This document shows, piece by piece, positions 29,367 to 40,144 of a stretch of DNA of 64,000 nucleotides. Under the pieces are notes generated by a model, which was given only the letters and a program-made list of their open reading frames with translations, was not told where the DNA came from and searched no databases. The position numbers and the translations under genes were made by a program. Each line of letters opens with the position of its first letter. Positions within the stretch are counted from its first letter, which is position 1. Origin of the DNA: Mycolicibacterium sp. MU0053 (GTDB taxonomy: Bacteria; Actinomycetota; Actinomycetes; Mycobacteriales; Mycobacteriaceae); assembly GCF_963378095.1 (NCBI RefSeq), contig NZ_OY726397.1, forward strand, positions 2,170,001-2,234,000, given 5' to 3'.

Positions 29367-29810
29367 CTACGACGCGGACGCGTGCCGCGTCTTCTCCTGG
29401 TGTGCTGTCTTGCGGGTGTGCTGGCGCAGTATGCAACTGGGCACCCGGGCGTAGGCCGCGGCAGCGGGCAGGCTCGCGCGGTACGCCGCCGGCGGTCTGC
29501 CGTAGACCCGGGCGAAGGTCGTGGTGAACGACCCGACGCTGGAGAAGCCGACCATTGCGCAGATGTCGGCCACCGAGCGGTCGGTGTAGCGCAGCAGTGC
29601 GGCGGCCCGCTCCAAGCGGCGCGACTGCAGATACGCGCTCGGCGATTCGCCGAATGTGCGGGTGAACATCCGGCTGAAATGGGCCCGCGACAGGCCGGCC
29701 GCGGCGGCGAGATCGGTCACGGTGATCGGGTCGGCGTACCGGGCGTCGACGAAGTCCTTGGCGCGCATCAGGTAGCGCGCGGGCGGCAACATTTTCCCAG
29801 TATGACCCAT
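29367..29810 (-). CDS. AraC-family transcriptional regulator
   Basis: 147-residue protein containing little more than the DNA-binding part of the AraC family. Two HTH motifs are visible: TDLAAAAGLSRAHFSRMFTR (about 32-51) and VADICAMVGFSSVGSFTTTF (about 80-99), followed by the family tail GRPPAAYRA. No N-terminal sensor domain is present, so it may respond to another protein or be constitutive. Its C-terminus is basic. It sits upstream of the VOC gene on the same strand with a 9-bp gap. Its start is 19 bp from the 5' end of rnpB, diverging from it. Confidence 0.87.
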   Translation of the reverse strand: MGHTGKMLPPARYLMRAKDFVDARYADPITVTDLAAAAGLSRAHFSRMFTRTFGESPSAYLQSRRLERAAALLRYTDRSVADICAMVGFSSVGSFTTTFARVYGRPPAAYRASLPAAAAYARVPSCILRQHTRKTAHQEKTRHASAS

Positions 29811-29829
29811 TGATCGGGTACGTTGATGG

Positions 29830-30227
<398 letters not shown>

Positions 30228-30228
<1 letters not shown>

Positions 30229-31709
30229 TAATTCATGGCCTTGGCCAGCGCCTTGAGCGCCGCGTCGAGGTGCTCCCGGCAGCGCTCCGCCAGATCGTCC
30301 TCGCGCTGATACAGCACGCCGTAGGTGAAGGTGTCCTCGCCGGCGGCGTGCGCGGCCTCGGCTTGCTGGCTGAGGTGGTTGCGGCTGACGACGGCGTCCT
30401 GATGGTCGCCGAGCAGCGACTGGATGGTCTTGGCCGCCTCGGACACCTTGCGTTTGCCGGTGGCCGCGGCGGTGTACCGCAACCGCTTGGCGCCCTTGCG
30501 AATCCGGTGTAGCGCCTCGTCGCGGTCCTCGGCCGCGTCCGCGGCGGCGGCCTTGGCGTTCTTGGCGGCCTTGCGGACTCGCTTGTAGGCGGCGTCGAGG
30601 CTCACCGGCTTGTGCTCGGCGTCGGCGTCGGCCGGTCCGGCGGTGGCGGCCAACTCCTCGAGCGCATCGAGCAGGCGAAAATACCGGGGCGTGCGCATCG
30701 CCTTCAGCGAACGCCGCAGCCCGGTTTCGTAGCGGCGCTGGGCGCCGTCGACGAGACGCTCGCGCACCGAGCCGCGGATCAGCTCCGGCGGCAGCTCGTC
30801 GAGGGCTTCGGCGTACTTCGCGGCCAGCACCTCGGCGTCACGGGCCACTCCGAGGACGGCCGCCAGCTGGCGCAGTTCGTCGAGCACCCAGGCGTCGTCG
30901 GTCAGGCCGAAGGAGTCCTCGGACTCCTTGAGCAGGCTGCGCAGCTTGCGGATCGTCACGCGCATCTGATGCACCGCGTCGAAGGTGTCGGAGCGAACCG
31001 CGCGATCCCACAACAGCAGCTCGCCCACGAGTTCGGCGACCGCGCGGTGCACCGGGTCGGTGGGTGCCAGCTCGGCGGGCCGGTCACCGACCGTCGTGTC
31101 CAACACCCGGGCCAGCTTCGATCCGTGTGCCGCCGGCGTCGCGCCGGCGTCCAGCAGCCGGTTGCCCAACCGGTCCAACAGCATCCGGTCGTCGGTCTCG
31201 ACGAGCTCGAGCTCCCATTCGCGCCACTGCTGCTCGGCTTCGCCGGCCGAAGCGCTGACGTGGTCGTCGCAGAACTCGGCCAGGACCGCACCGTCGGTGC
31301 CCCGCAGCCGCTGCAGGTGCCGTGTCGTCTCGATCCGCGCGACCGGCCCGAGTGGGCGCTCGCGCACCACGGCCAGTACGACATCACGCAGCTGCTCGGG
31401 GACCTCCTCGGACTCCAGCGGCGCCACCACCTCGGTGCGGGCATCGGGCCCGGCCGGCAGCTTGAGGTGCCAGCCGGCGTCGTCCCCGCCGGTGCGACGA
31501 CGCAGCGTGATTTTGTTGGCAGCGAGGTCGTGCCCCGGTGTGTCGAAATAGACAGCATCGAGTGTTTGTGACGGCGACCTCTCGGCGTGGCTGACTGAAG
31601 TCAGTCCCTCGAACGAGGGCGAAACCGCGTCGGCGGCGACGTCGTACTTGCGCTCCACCTCTGTGTAGCGGTTGCCTTTCGACTTCTGAGCTGCCGTTTT
31701 GGCCGTCAT
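30228..31709 (-). CDS. CYTH-CHAD domain protein (Rv2226-like)
   Basis: 493-residue protein. The N-terminal CYTH (triphosphate tunnel) domain has the signature ExExK at E17-E19-K21 (TEVERKYDV) and further tunnel residues in KITLRRRTGGDDAGWHLKLP. The C-terminal CHAD domain (about 210-490) is helical and rich in conserved histidines and arginines, such as VHQMRVTIRKLRSLL and LHRIRKGAKRLRY. CHAD domains bind polyphosphate, and CYTH-CHAD proteins may hydrolyse or sense triphosphates or polyphosphate. It is convergent with rnpB, its stop codon touching the RNA's 3' end. Confidence 0.92.
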
Positions 31710-31859
31710 GTCACCTTCGATCGACAGGGCGAGGTCCTGCTCTCAGGATGCCACACGCGTCTCACCGGTCGCGCGTTTTGACCCACGCCCCGACCTGAGC
31801 GGCGGTGGGCGCGACACGACGAATGGACCCGATCGCGCCCGCTTGCCTCAGAGACCTCT

Positions 31860-31865
31860 TAGAAT
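31860..31865 (+). promoter_or_regulatory. -10 box for a leaderless acyl-AMP ligase mRNA
   Basis: TAGAAT ends 6 nt before ATG 31872, the spacing expected when transcription starts on the first codon; no Shine-Dalgarno sequence lies between. A -35 element is not obvious. Confidence 0.45.
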
Positions 31866-31871
31866 TGCCTC

Positions 31872-33683
31872 ATGAGCATCGGGTCGAACACGCTACGGGT
31901 CGAGGATTACCTCGACGGGGAGGGCAATATCGCCCTCCCGGCGGGTACGACGTTGACCTCGTACTTGGAGCACAACGTCGCCCTCCTCGGAGACGAGGCC
32001 GCCTACCGCTACCTGGATTACACCCACGACCGTAACGGCGTGGCGATCGAGATCACCTGGTCCGAGCTGGGCTCCCGGCTACGCGCGGTGGCCGCGCGGC
32101 TGCAGCAGATCACCGCTCCGGGCGACCGGGTGGCCATCCTGGCTCCGCAGGGCGTCGACTATGTGGTGGCCTTCTTCGCGGCGATCGCCGCCGGCAACAT
32201 CGCGGTGCCGCTGTTCGCCCCGGAGCTACCCGGCCATGCCGAACGCCTCGAGGCCGTGCTCTCCGACGCCAAGCCCACGGTGGTGCTGACCACCTCCGAG
32301 GCCGCGGCACCCGTGCAGGACTTCCTGCGGCCCCGGCCACGGCAGCGTCGCCCCCGCGTACTGGCGGTCGACGCGGTGCCCGTCACCGTGGGCGCCACGT
32401 TCGTCGCCCCCGAGATCGACACCGACGACATCGCCTATCTGCAGTACACCTCGGGGTCCACCCGCGTCCCCGCGGGCGTGGAGATCACCCACCGTGCGGT
32501 GTGTACCAACGTGTTGCAGATGATCCTCTCGGTGGGGTTGGACCGCGATATCCGCAGCGTCAGCTGGCTGCCGCTGTACCACGACATGGGCCTGTTGATG
32601 ATCATGTTCCCGGCGCTGTGCGGCGGCCACATCACGCTGATGTCACCGTTGGCGTTCGTGCGGCGCCCGAGTCGCTGGATCGCCGAACTCGGCGCCCAGG
32701 GCCAGGCCGGCCGAACCTTCGCCGCGGCACCGAATTTCGCCTTCGAACTGGCGGCCACCCGGGGTCTGCCCGCCCCCGGGGAACACCTGGACCTGAGCAA
32801 TGTGGCGGGTCTGATCAACGGTTCGGAACCGGTCAGCATGGCCTCCATCGAGAAGTTCACCGCGGCGTTCGCGCCCTACGGCCTGCCGGCCACCGCCGTC
32901 AAACCGTCCTACGGCATGGCCGAGGCCACGCTGTTCGTGTCCACGGTGGATCCCGATGCCGCCCCGAGAGCGGTCTATCTCGACCGCGACCAACTCGGCG
33001 CGGGCACCGCCGTGCAGGTGGCGCCGGACTCGCCGAACGCCATCGCCCAGGTGTCCTGTGGCACGGTGGCCCGCAGCCAGTGGGCCGTGATCGTCGATCC
33101 CGAAACCGACACCGAGTTGGCCGACGGTCAGGTCGGCGAGATCTGGTTGCAGGGCGACAACATCGGTCGCGGGTACTGGCGCCGTCCCGAGGAAACCGAG
33201 CTCACCTTCGGTAACAAGCTGCAGTCCAGGCTGGCCATCGGCAGCCGCGCCGATGGCACCGAGTACGGTGAAACCTGGCTTCGCACCGGTGATCTCGGCG
33301 TTTTCGTGGATGGCCAGCTGCACATCACCGGCCGGATCAAGGACATGATCATCGTCGACGGCCGTAACCACTATCCGCAGGACATCGAGGCCACCGTCGC
33401 CGCGGCCTCGAGCGCGATCCGCGCCGGTTACGTGGCGGCCTTCGCGGTTCCGGCCGACGACGGCGCCGGCGAGCAGCTGGTGGTCATCGCGGAGCGCGCG
33501 GCCGGGGCCGGCAAGGTCGATCCCGCACCCGTGCTCGCCGCGGTCCGGGCCGCGGTCTCGCGGACCCACGCGCTGCCGATCGCTGATGTCCGGGTGGTGG
33601 CCGCCGGCACGATCCCGCGCACCACCAGCGGCAAGCTGGCCCGCCGGGCGTGCCGGGCCGAGTACCTGGCCGGGCGGATCTAG
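31872..33683 (+). CDS. Fatty-acyl-AMP ligase (FadD/FAAL family)
   Basis: 603-residue adenylate-forming enzyme that activates a fatty acid with ATP. Motifs are YLQYTSGSTRVPAGV (P-loop), LYHDMGLLM, NGSEPVS, PSYGMAEATLFVS, ETWLRTGDLG and the C-terminal GRIKDMIIVDGRNHYPQDIE, with the catalytic lysine in TSGKLARRA. The order and the LPLYHDMGL and GRNHYPQDIE versions are those of FAALs, which hand acyl-AMP to polyketide synthase or carrier proteins, rather than CoA ligases. No polyketide synthase is nearby, so its partner is unknown. It is followed by an enoyl-CoA hydratase 43 bp downstream, perhaps co-transcribed. Confidence 0.87.
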   Translation: MSIGSNTLRVEDYLDGEGNIALPAGTTLTSYLEHNVALLGDEAAYRYLDYTHDRNGVAIEITWSELGSRLRAVAARLQQITAPGDRVAILAPQGVDYVVAFFAAIAAGNIAVPLFAPELPGHAERLEAVLSDAKPTVVLTTSEAAAPVQDFLRPRPRQRRPRVLAVDAVPVTVGATFVAPEIDTDDIAYLQYTSGSTRVPAGVEITHRAVCTNVLQMILSVGLDRDIRSVSWLPLYHDMGLLMIMFPALCGGHITLMSPLAFVRRPSRWIAELGAQGQAGRTFAAAPNFAFELAATRGLPAPGEHLDLSNVAGLINGSEPVSMASIEKFTAAFAPYGLPATAVKPSYGMAEATLFVSTVDPDAAPRAVYLDRDQLGAGTAVQVAPDSPNAIAQVSCGTVARSQWAVIVDPETDTELADGQVGEIWLQGDNIGRGYWRRPEETELTFGNKLQSRLAIGSRADGTEYGETWLRTGDLGVFVDGQLHITGRIKDMIIVDGRNHYPQDIEATVAAASSAIRAGYVAAFAVPADDGAGEQLVVIAERAAGAGKVDPAPVLAAVRAAVSRTHALPIADVRVVAAGTIPRTTSGKLARRACRAEYLAGRI

Positions 33684-33726
33684 GGGGGTCGACCCCGATA
33701 CCACCGGGGGCGATAACGTCACGGTC

Positions 33727-34536
33727 ATGAGTACCGAGCCGGCCACGCCCTCCGAGATGACCTACGAGACCCTGCTGTTCGCGCAGGACGGCCCGATTGC
33801 GCGGGTCACGCTCAATCGACCCGCAGCCGCCAACGGCATGAACGACGTGATGACGCGCGAGCTGGCGGACGTGGCCACCCGCTGCGCGGTGCCGGGCACC
33901 AAAGTGGTGGTGCTGACCGGAGCTGGCCGGTTCTTCTGTGCCGGAGGCGATCTCAAGGCGATGGCGACCTCCCCGCTGGGGCCCGGTCCATTCGTCAAGG
34001 GCATCGCCGACGACCTGCACCGGGCCATCTCGACCTTCGCCCGGATGGACGCGGTACTGATCACTGCGGTCAACGGTGTCGCGGCCGGGGCCGGCTTCTC
34101 GCTCGGTGTCAGCGGTGACCTGGTGGTGGCGTCCGCGTCGGCGTCGTTCACCATGGCCTACACCAAGGCCGGGCTGAGCCCCGACGGCGCCGCCTCCTAC
34201 CACCTGCCGCGGCTGATCGGTGCCCGGCGCACCGGTGACCTGATGCTGACCAACCGCACGCTCTCGGCGGCCGAGGCGCTGGACTGGGGGCTGGTCAACT
34301 ACGTGGCCGACGACGCCGATTTCGCGGCGCGGGTCGACGAGTTGGCCGCCGGGATCGCCTCGGGCGCTGCAGGATCGGCGGCCGCGGTCAAGAAGCTGCT
34401 ACTGGCGTCGTACGATAACGACATCGAGACCCAGATGGCGTTCGAAGCCCAGCTGATCGCGGAGAACGCCGACGGCGCCGACGGTCGCGAGGGCATCGAC
34501 GCGTTCCTGAACAAGCGGGCGCCCAACTACGGCTGA
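33727..34536 (+). CDS. Enoyl-CoA hydratase/isomerase family protein
   Basis: 269-residue crotonase-fold protein. The oxyanion-hole segments are [11 protein letters not shown] and [21 protein letters not shown]. Of the two catalytic glutamates of true hydratases, the first aligns with an alanine/serine region and the second with D in [13 protein letters not shown], so it may be an isomerase, hydrolase or other crotonase rather than a hydratase. ATG at 33727 follows the family N-terminus. It converges with panB with a 10-bp overlap of coding sequence. Probably in one transcript with the upstream FAAL. Confidence 0.86.
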   Translation: MSTEPATPSEMTYETLLFAQDGPIARVTLNRPAAANGMNDVMTRELADVATRCAVPGTKVVVLTGAGRFFCAGGDLKAMATSPLGPGPFVKGIADDLHRAISTFARMDAVLITAVNGVAAGAGFSLGVSGDLVVASASASFTMAYTKAGLSPDGAASYHLPRLIGARRTGDLMLTNRTLSAAEALDWGLVNYVADDADFAARVDELAAGIASGAAGSAAAVKKLLLASYDNDIETQMAFEAQLIAENADGADGREGIDAFLNKRAPNYG

Positions 34537-35405
34537 AAGCAGTGCTCCTCGGCCGGGAAGGTGCCGCCGGCGACCTCGTCGGCGTATTGGCGTGCCGCCC
34601 GGCCCAATTCGGCGCCGACCTCGCCGAAGCGCTTGACGAACTTTGCCGTCCGGCCCGCGGTCATCCCGGCCATGTCCTGCCACACCAGCACCTGGGCGTC
34701 ACAGTTGGGTCCGGCGCCGATGCCGACGGTGGGAATGGTCAGCTTGCCGGTGATCTGGGTCGCCAGTTCGGCGGGCACCATCTCCAACACGACCGCGACG
34801 GCGCCGGCCTCGGCCACCGCGATGGCGTCGTGGACGGTCTGCTCGGCGCCGTCCCCGCGGCCCTGCACCCGGAAGCCGCCGAGGCCGTTGACGCTCTGCG
34901 GGGTGAAACCGATGTGCGCGATCACGGGAATGCCGGCCTGCGTCAACACGGCGATCTGCTCGGCGACACGTTCGCCGCCCTCGAGTTTGACGGCGTGCGC
35001 CCCGGTTTCCTTGAGGAATCGGGTGGCCGTCGCGAGCGCCTGCTGCGGGCCGGCCTCATAACTGCCGAACGGCAGATCGGCGACGACGAAGGCGTGCGGC
35101 GCGCCGCGCACCACCCCACGTACCAGCGGGATCAGCTCGTCGACGGAGATCGGCACGGTGGTGTCGTAGCCGTATACGACGTTGGCGGCCGAGTCGCCCA
35201 CCAGCAGCACCGGAATGCCGGCGTCGTCGAAAACCCGCGCGGTGGAGTAGTCGTAGGCGGTGAGCATCGACCATTTATGGCCTTCGCTCTTCCATTTCTG
35301 CAGGTGATGAGTGCGCACCTGGGGGCGGGGCTTGGTCGCCGACGCGGTGGCGGCACCGCCGTAGACGGGTTGATCAGAGGCTGAAGACGTCGCTGCAGAC
35401 ATCAT
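34527..35405 (-). CDS. panB: 3-methyl-2-oxobutanoate hydroxymethyltransferase PanB
   Basis: First committed enzyme of pantothenate synthesis: ketoisovalerate plus methylenetetrahydrofolate gives ketopantoate. It has 292 residues from the ATG at 35405 (the adjacent ATG at 35402 is equally possible). Motifs are [55 protein letters not shown] and [17 protein letters not shown], with Mg-binding aspartates in the first and the catalytic E in LEMVPAELA. An upstream in-frame extension to 35501 is not family-like. The last bases overlap the convergent crotonase gene. It is the panB of the usual mycobacterial order (Rv2225). Confidence 0.94.
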   Translation of the reverse strand: MMSAATSSASDQPVYGGAATASATKPRPQVRTHHLQKWKSEGHKWSMLTAYDYSTARVFDDAGIPVLLVGDSAANVVYGYDTTVPISVDELIPLVRGVVRGAPHAFVVADLPFGSYEAGPQQALATATRFLKETGAHAVKLEGGERVAEQIAVLTQAGIPVIAHIGFTPQSVNGLGGFRVQGRGDGAEQTVHDAIAVAEAGAVAVVLEMVPAELATQITGKLTIPTVGIGAGPNCDAQVLVWQDMAGMTAGRTAKFVKRFGEVGAELGRAARQYADEVAGGTFPAEEHCFQP

Positions 35406-35564
35406 TGTCGTGTCCCTTGTCATTGTCGGGTCGATCCTCGAGGCCCATCCGGGTCCCCGGGTCGATTGACGCTTCCCAAGTCTGCCATCGAGACGCGCCA
35501 AGGTGAACAGCCAGATGAGTGGACTTTCTCACACGCTTGCGGCGCGCGGCCTTACGATCGGCGG

Positions 35565-36974
35565 ATGCCCGGTTACCAGCGGCTCAGCGGCCTCGACGCC
35601 AGTTTCCTGTATTTGGAAACGCCCAAGCAGCCCTTGCACGTGTGTTCGCTGATCGAAATCGACACCTCCACCATCCCCGGCGGCTACAGCTTTGACCGGC
35701 TGCGCAACGACCTGGCGGTGCGGATCACGGCCATGCCGGAATTCCGGGAGAAGCTCGCGGACAGTTTCCTCAACATCGATCATCCGGTCTGGGTGGAGGA
35801 CGAGGACTTCGACGTCGCCCATCACGTGCACCGGGTGGGCCTGCCCGGCCCCGGGGGGCGGGCCGAGTTGGCGGAGATCTGTGGACATTTCGCATCGCTG
35901 TCGTTGGATCGCAGCAAACCGTTGTGGGACATGCTGGTCATCGAGAACATCGACGGCGCCGATGCTTCGGACGGCCGGTTGGCGGTGATGATCAAGGTGC
36001 ATCACGCCGCGGTGGACGGCGTGACCGGCGCCAACCTGATGTCGCAGCTGTGCACCACCGAGGCGGACACGCCGGCGCCGGAACCCGTGGCCGCGCCCGG
36101 CGGTGCCGGCCAGTTGGAGATCGCCCTACGCGGCTTGGCGCGCTTTGCCACCCGGCCGGTGAACCTGGCCACCAAGGTGCTGCCCGACACGGTCACCACC
36201 GTGGTCGACACCGTGCGTCGCGCGCTCGACGGTTCTGCGATGGCCAGCCCGTTTCGGGCCCCGCAGACCGCGTTCAACGCCAGCATCACGGGCCGGCGCA
36301 ACATCGCCTTCACCGAGGTGGACCTCGAGGACATCAAGACCGTCAAGAACCATTTCGGCGTCAAGGTCAACGACGTGGTCATGGCGCTGGTCTCCGGCGT
36401 GCTGCGCCGGTTCCTGATCGAGCGCGGTGAGCTGCCGGACAGTTCGCTGGTGGCGATGGTCCCGGTTTCGGTGCACGACCGGTCCGACCGACCCGGACGC
36501 AACCGCGTCTCGGGGATGTTCGCCAGCCTGCACACCGAGATCGACGACCCGGCCGAGCGCCTGCTGGCCATCGCCGAAGCGACTTCGGTTGCCAAGGAAC
36601 ACAGTTCGGCCATCGCGGCGTCGCTGCTGCAGGACTGGTCGCAGTTTGCGGCCCCGGCGGTGTTCGGCGTGGCGATGCGGGTCTACGCCGGATCGCGGCT
36701 GACCGAGGCGCGGCCGGTGCACAACCTGGTGCTGTCCAACGTGCCGGGGCCGCAGGTGCCGCTGTATTTCCTGGGCGCCCAGGTCAAGGCGCTCTACCCG
36801 CTGGGCCCGATCTTCCACGGGTCGGGGTTGAACATCACCGTGATGTCGCTCAACGGCGCGCTGGACGTCGGATTGATCTCTTGCCCGGAGTTGCTGCCGG
36901 ACCTGTGGGACCTCGCCGACGCCTTCGCCGCCGGCATCGACGAGTTGCTGGCGGCCGCCGCAGACACGCGTTGA
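35565..36974 (+). CDS. Wax ester synthase / acyl-CoA:diacylglycerol acyltransferase (WS/DGAT)
   Basis: 469-residue acyltransferase of the Tgs family that makes triacylglycerol or wax esters. The active-site motif HHxxxDG is present as H146-H147-AAV-D151-G152 (KVHHAAVDGVTG). The N-terminus PGYQRLSGLDASFLYLET and C-terminal NVPGPQVPLYFLGA are family marks. Mycobacteria carry many paralogues, so the exact Tgs number is not assigned. It starts at ATG 35565 rather than an upstream frame. It is near the FAAL and crotonase genes on the same strand but separated from them by panB. Confidence 0.9.
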   Translation: MPGYQRLSGLDASFLYLETPKQPLHVCSLIEIDTSTIPGGYSFDRLRNDLAVRITAMPEFREKLADSFLNIDHPVWVEDEDFDVAHHVHRVGLPGPGGRAELAEICGHFASLSLDRSKPLWDMLVIENIDGADASDGRLAVMIKVHHAAVDGVTGANLMSQLCTTEADTPAPEPVAAPGGAGQLEIALRGLARFATRPVNLATKVLPDTVTTVVDTVRRALDGSAMASPFRAPQTAFNASITGRRNIAFTEVDLEDIKTVKNHFGVKVNDVVMALVSGVLRRFLIERGELPDSSLVAMVPVSVHDRSDRPGRNRVSGMFASLHTEIDDPAERLLAIAEATSVAKEHSSAIAASLLQDWSQFAAPAVFGVAMRVYAGSRLTEARPVHNLVLSNVPGPQVPLYFLGAQVKALYPLGPIFHGSGLNITVMSLNGALDVGLISCPELLPDLWDLADAFAAGIDELLAAAADTR

Positions 36975-37011
36975 CAAGCGCCGCGGCAAACTCATGGCAG
37001 CATTGGTTGCC

Positions 37012-38559
37012 ATGAGCCTGCTTCGCCCTCGGTCGTTCCTGCGCGCCACGATTGTCGTGACGGCGGTGACGACGTTGGCCCTGGGCGCCGTGGGGTGCGC
37101 CAAGGTCATCGACGGTCGGGCCGCCCTGGCCGAACCCCGGATCGGCGAGCCAGTGCGCTGGGAGCCGTGCAAGTTCACCGGCGGCGCCGAACTGGAACTG
37201 CCCCCGGACACCGAGTGCGGCCGGATCGCGGTGCCGGTCGATTACGACGACGCCGACGACCCCGACGCGGAGCTGATTCAGCTCGCGCTGATTCGTTTCC
37301 CGGCCACCGGGGACAAGATCGGCTCGCTGGTCGTCAACCCGGGCGGGCCGGGGGAGTCGGGCATCGAGGCCGCCATCGGGATGGTGGACCTGCTGCCCGA
37401 GGAGGTGCACGAGCGCTTCGACTTCGTCGGATTCGATCCGCGCGGAGTGGCGTCGTCCAAGCCGGCGCTGTGGTGCAACTCCGACGCCGACAACGACCGG
37501 CTGCGCGCGGACCCGCAGGTGGACTACACCCCCGAGGGTGTCGAGCACATCGAGAACCAGACCAAAGAGTTCATCCAGCGCTGCGTCGACAAGATGGGCA
37601 CCGACTTCCTGGCCAACGTCGGAACCAACAACGTCGCCAAGGATCTGGACCAGATCCGGGCCGCCCTCGGTGACGACAAGCTGACCTACCTCGGATACTC
37701 CTACGGCACGCGGATCGGTTCGGCCTACGCCGAGCAGTTCCCGCAGAACGTGCGCGCGATGATCCTCGACGGTGCCGTCGACCCGAACGCGGATCCGATC
37801 GAGGCCGACATCAACCAGGCCGCGGCGTTCCAGGGCGCGTTCGACGACTACGCCGCGGACTGCGCCACCGACCCCACCTGCCCGCTGGGCACCGACCCGG
37901 ACAAGGCCGTCGACGTCTACCGCGACATGGTCGAGGCGCTGGTGTCGGAGCCGGCCTCGACCAAGGATCCGCGCGGGTTGTCCTACAGCGACGCCGTCGT
38001 CGGGACCATCATGTCGCTGTACTCACCGGCGCTGTGGCGGCACCTGACCCAGGGGCTGAGCGAGCTGCGCGAGGGCAAGGGCGACACCATGCTGATCCTG
38101 TCCGACATGTACATGCGCCGAGATGCCAACGGGCACTACACCAACGCGACCGACGCGCGGATCGCGGTCAACTGTGTCGACAAGCCGCCGATCACCGATC
38201 GTGAGACCGTCGTCGAGACCGACCGCCGCATCCGGGAGGTGGCGCCGTTCATGAGCTACGGCGAGTTCACCGGACACGCGCCGATGTCGACGTGCGCGTT
38301 CTGGCCGGTGCCGCCGACCAGCGAGCCACACGAGATGTCGATTCCGGATCTGCCGGCGCCGCTGGTGGTCTCCACCACCGGAGACCCGGCGACGCCGTAT
38401 CAGGCCGGCGTGGAACTGGCCGAGCAGCTCAAGGGCGGGCTGATCACGTTCGAGGGCACCCAGCACACCGTGGTGTTCCAGGGGGAGGCCTGCGTCGACG
38501 AGTTGGCGTCGGCGTACCTGATCGACGGCACGATGCCGCCGCCGGATTCTCGATGCTGA
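37012..38559 (+). CDS. caeA: Cell-envelope carboxylesterase/serine protease CaeA (Hip1)
   Basis: 515-residue alpha/beta hydrolase anchored as a lipoprotein. Residues 1-28 form a signal peptide and the lipobox is LGAVGC with C29. The catalytic triad is S230 (GYSYGT), D458 (STTGDPATPYQ) and H485 (EGTQHTVV). The TAP-like C-terminal domain holds the last two. The M. tuberculosis orthologue (Rv2224c, CaeA/Hip1) processes the envelope protein GroEL2 and affects virulence. A paralogue follows 79 bp downstream. It lies next to the glnA2 region, as in the reference order. Confidence 0.92.
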   Translation: MSLLRPRSFLRATIVVTAVTTLALGAVGCAKVIDGRAALAEPRIGEPVRWEPCKFTGGAELELPPDTECGRIAVPVDYDDADDPDAELIQLALIRFPATGDKIGSLVVNPGGPGESGIEAAIGMVDLLPEEVHERFDFVGFDPRGVASSKPALWCNSDADNDRLRADPQVDYTPEGVEHIENQTKEFIQRCVDKMGTDFLANVGTNNVAKDLDQIRAALGDDKLTYLGYSYGTRIGSAYAEQFPQNVRAMILDGAVDPNADPIEADINQAAAFQGAFDDYAADCATDPTCPLGTDPDKAVDVYRDMVEALVSEPASTKDPRGLSYSDAVVGTIMSLYSPALWRHLTQGLSELREGKGDTMLILSDMYMRRDANGHYTNATDARIAVNCVDKPPITDRETVVETDRRIREVAPFMSYGEFTGHAPMSTCAFWPVPPTSEPHEMSIPDLPAPLVVSTTGDPATPYQAGVELAEQLKGGLITFEGTQHTVVFQGEACVDELASAYLIDGTMPPPDSRC

Positions 38560-38638
38560 GCCGCCGTTTCCGTACCGATACCGGAGCGTGACCGACCGGG
38601 GCCAACGGCGGGCCATGGCGCATGCAACGATGGGCGGC

Positions 38639-40144
38639 ATGCAGCGCTGGAAGCACGTGGGCACTGCGCTGCTCAGCGGTGCACTGTTGTTGTTCGGCGC
38701 GCCCTTGCCGACCGCGGTTGCGGAACCGCAACCGGTTGTCCCACAGGCTAATTGGGGATCGTGCCAGCAGTTCTACGAGGACCCTGGCGGTATTCCCGGC
38801 GCGCAGTGCATGCTGCTGCCCGTCCCGTTGAACTACGACCAGCCCGCGCTGGGCACGGTGAACCTGGCGGTCATCCGGGTGCCGGCCTCGGGCGCGCGCA
38901 TCGGCGCGCTGTTCGTCAACCCCGGCGGCCCCGGCGCCTCCGCCGTCGACACCGCGGCCAGCATGGGGGCCGCGTTGGCCGGTTCGCCCATCAACGAACA
39001 TTTCGACCTGATCGGCTTCGACCCGCGCGGTGTCGGCTACTCGACGCCGGAGTTGCGGTGCCGCACCGACGCCGAATTCGACGCGTGGCGCCAAGAACCG
39101 ATGGCCGACTTCAGCCCGGCCGGTGTCGCCCACATCGAGGCGCTGTACCAGCAGTTCGCCGACCGCTGCGCGGCCCGGATGGGCCCGGAGTTCCTGGCCA
39201 CGATGGGCACCCACCATGTCGCCCGCGACATGGACACCGTGCGTCAGGTCCTCGGCGAGGAACAGATCAACTACCTCGGGTTCTCCTACGGCACCGAAAT
39301 CGGCACGGCCTACCTGCAGCGCTACGGCCAACACGTGCGCGCGATGGTCCTCGACGGCGCGATCGACCCCACCGTCGACCCGGTGAACAAGAGCATCAAC
39401 CAGATGGCCGGCTTCCAGCAGGCCTTCAACGCCTACGCCGCGGATTGTGCGCAATCCGCACAGTGTCCGCTGGGCCAAGACCCCACGCAGTGGGTGGCCA
39501 GGTATCGCCAGCTTGTCGACCCGCTGGTGGTCCGGCCCGCGCCGACCGGCGACCCCCGCGGCCTCGGTTACGCCGATGCCATCACCGGCACCTTCAACGC
39601 GCTCTACAGCCAGCGGCTGTGGAGTTTCCTGACCAGCGGGCTGCTGGGCCTGCAGCGGGGCACCGCCCCGGGAGATCTGCTGCTGCTCGCCGACGAGTAC
39701 GAGGGCCGCGACCCGAGCGGGCGCTACCGCAACAACCAGGACGCCTTCCACGCGGTGCGTTGTGTCGACGCGCCGACCTCCCCGGATCCGGCCGTGTGGG
39801 CCGCCGCCGACCAGCGCATCCGTGCCCTGGCACCGTTCGCGTCCTACGGCGGCTTCACCGGCTTCGCCCCGCGCGACATCTGCGCGTTCTGGCCGGTGCC
39901 GCCCACCTCGGCACCGCAGCCCGCCGCACCCGCGCGGCCCGGCACGGCGGTGGTGGTGTCGACGACCGGCGACCCGGCCACGCCGTACCAGGCGGGCGTC
40001 AGCCTGGCCCAGCAGCTGCAGGCGCCGCTGATCTCGTTCGAGGGCACCCAGCACACCGTGGTGTTCAGCGGGCACGAGTGCATCGATGCCACGGTCGTCA
40101 ACTACTTGGTCGACGGCGTGGTGCCCGGCAACATGCGGTGCTGA
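38639..40144 (+). CDS. Secreted TAP-like alpha/beta hydrolase (Rv2223c-like)
   Basis: 501-residue paralogue of the preceding protein, with the same fold and triad: S216 (GFSYGT), D445 (STTGDPATPYQ) and H472 (EGTQHTVV). Instead of a lipobox it has a cleavable signal peptide (MQRWKHVGTALLSG onwards, likely cut after AVA near 28), so it should be released rather than lipid-anchored. ATG at 38639 was chosen because it directly begins the signal peptide; upstream in-frame starts add only a basic leader. The two probably arose by tandem duplication and may share envelope substrates. Confidence 0.9.
   Translation: MQRWKHVGTALLSGALLLFGAPLPTAVAEPQPVVPQANWGSCQQFYEDPGGIPGAQCMLLPVPLNYDQPALGTVNLAVIRVPASGARIGALFVNPGGPGASAVDTAASMGAALAGSPINEHFDLIGFDPRGVGYSTPELRCRTDAEFDAWRQEPMADFSPAGVAHIEALYQQFADRCAARMGPEFLATMGTHHVARDMDTVRQVLGEEQINYLGFSYGTEIGTAYLQRYGQHVRAMVLDGAIDPTVDPVNKSINQMAGFQQAFNAYAADCAQSAQCPLGQDPTQWVARYRQLVDPLVVRPAPTGDPRGLGYADAITGTFNALYSQRLWSFLTSGLLGLQRGTAPGDLLLLADEYEGRDPSGRYRNNQDAFHAVRCVDAPTSPDPAVWAAADQRIRALAPFASYGGFTGFAPRDICAFWPVPPTSAPQPAAPARPGTAVVVSTTGDPATPYQAGVSLAQQLQAPLISFEGTQHTVVFSGHECIDATVVNYLVDGVVPGNMRC

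Noticed and set aside
31588..31605. CTGACTGAAGTCAG palindrome in the CYTH-CHAD gene, similar to the 57-bp element ends
   Set aside because: It lies inside coding sequence, shares only the TGACT core, and lacks the element's internal core.
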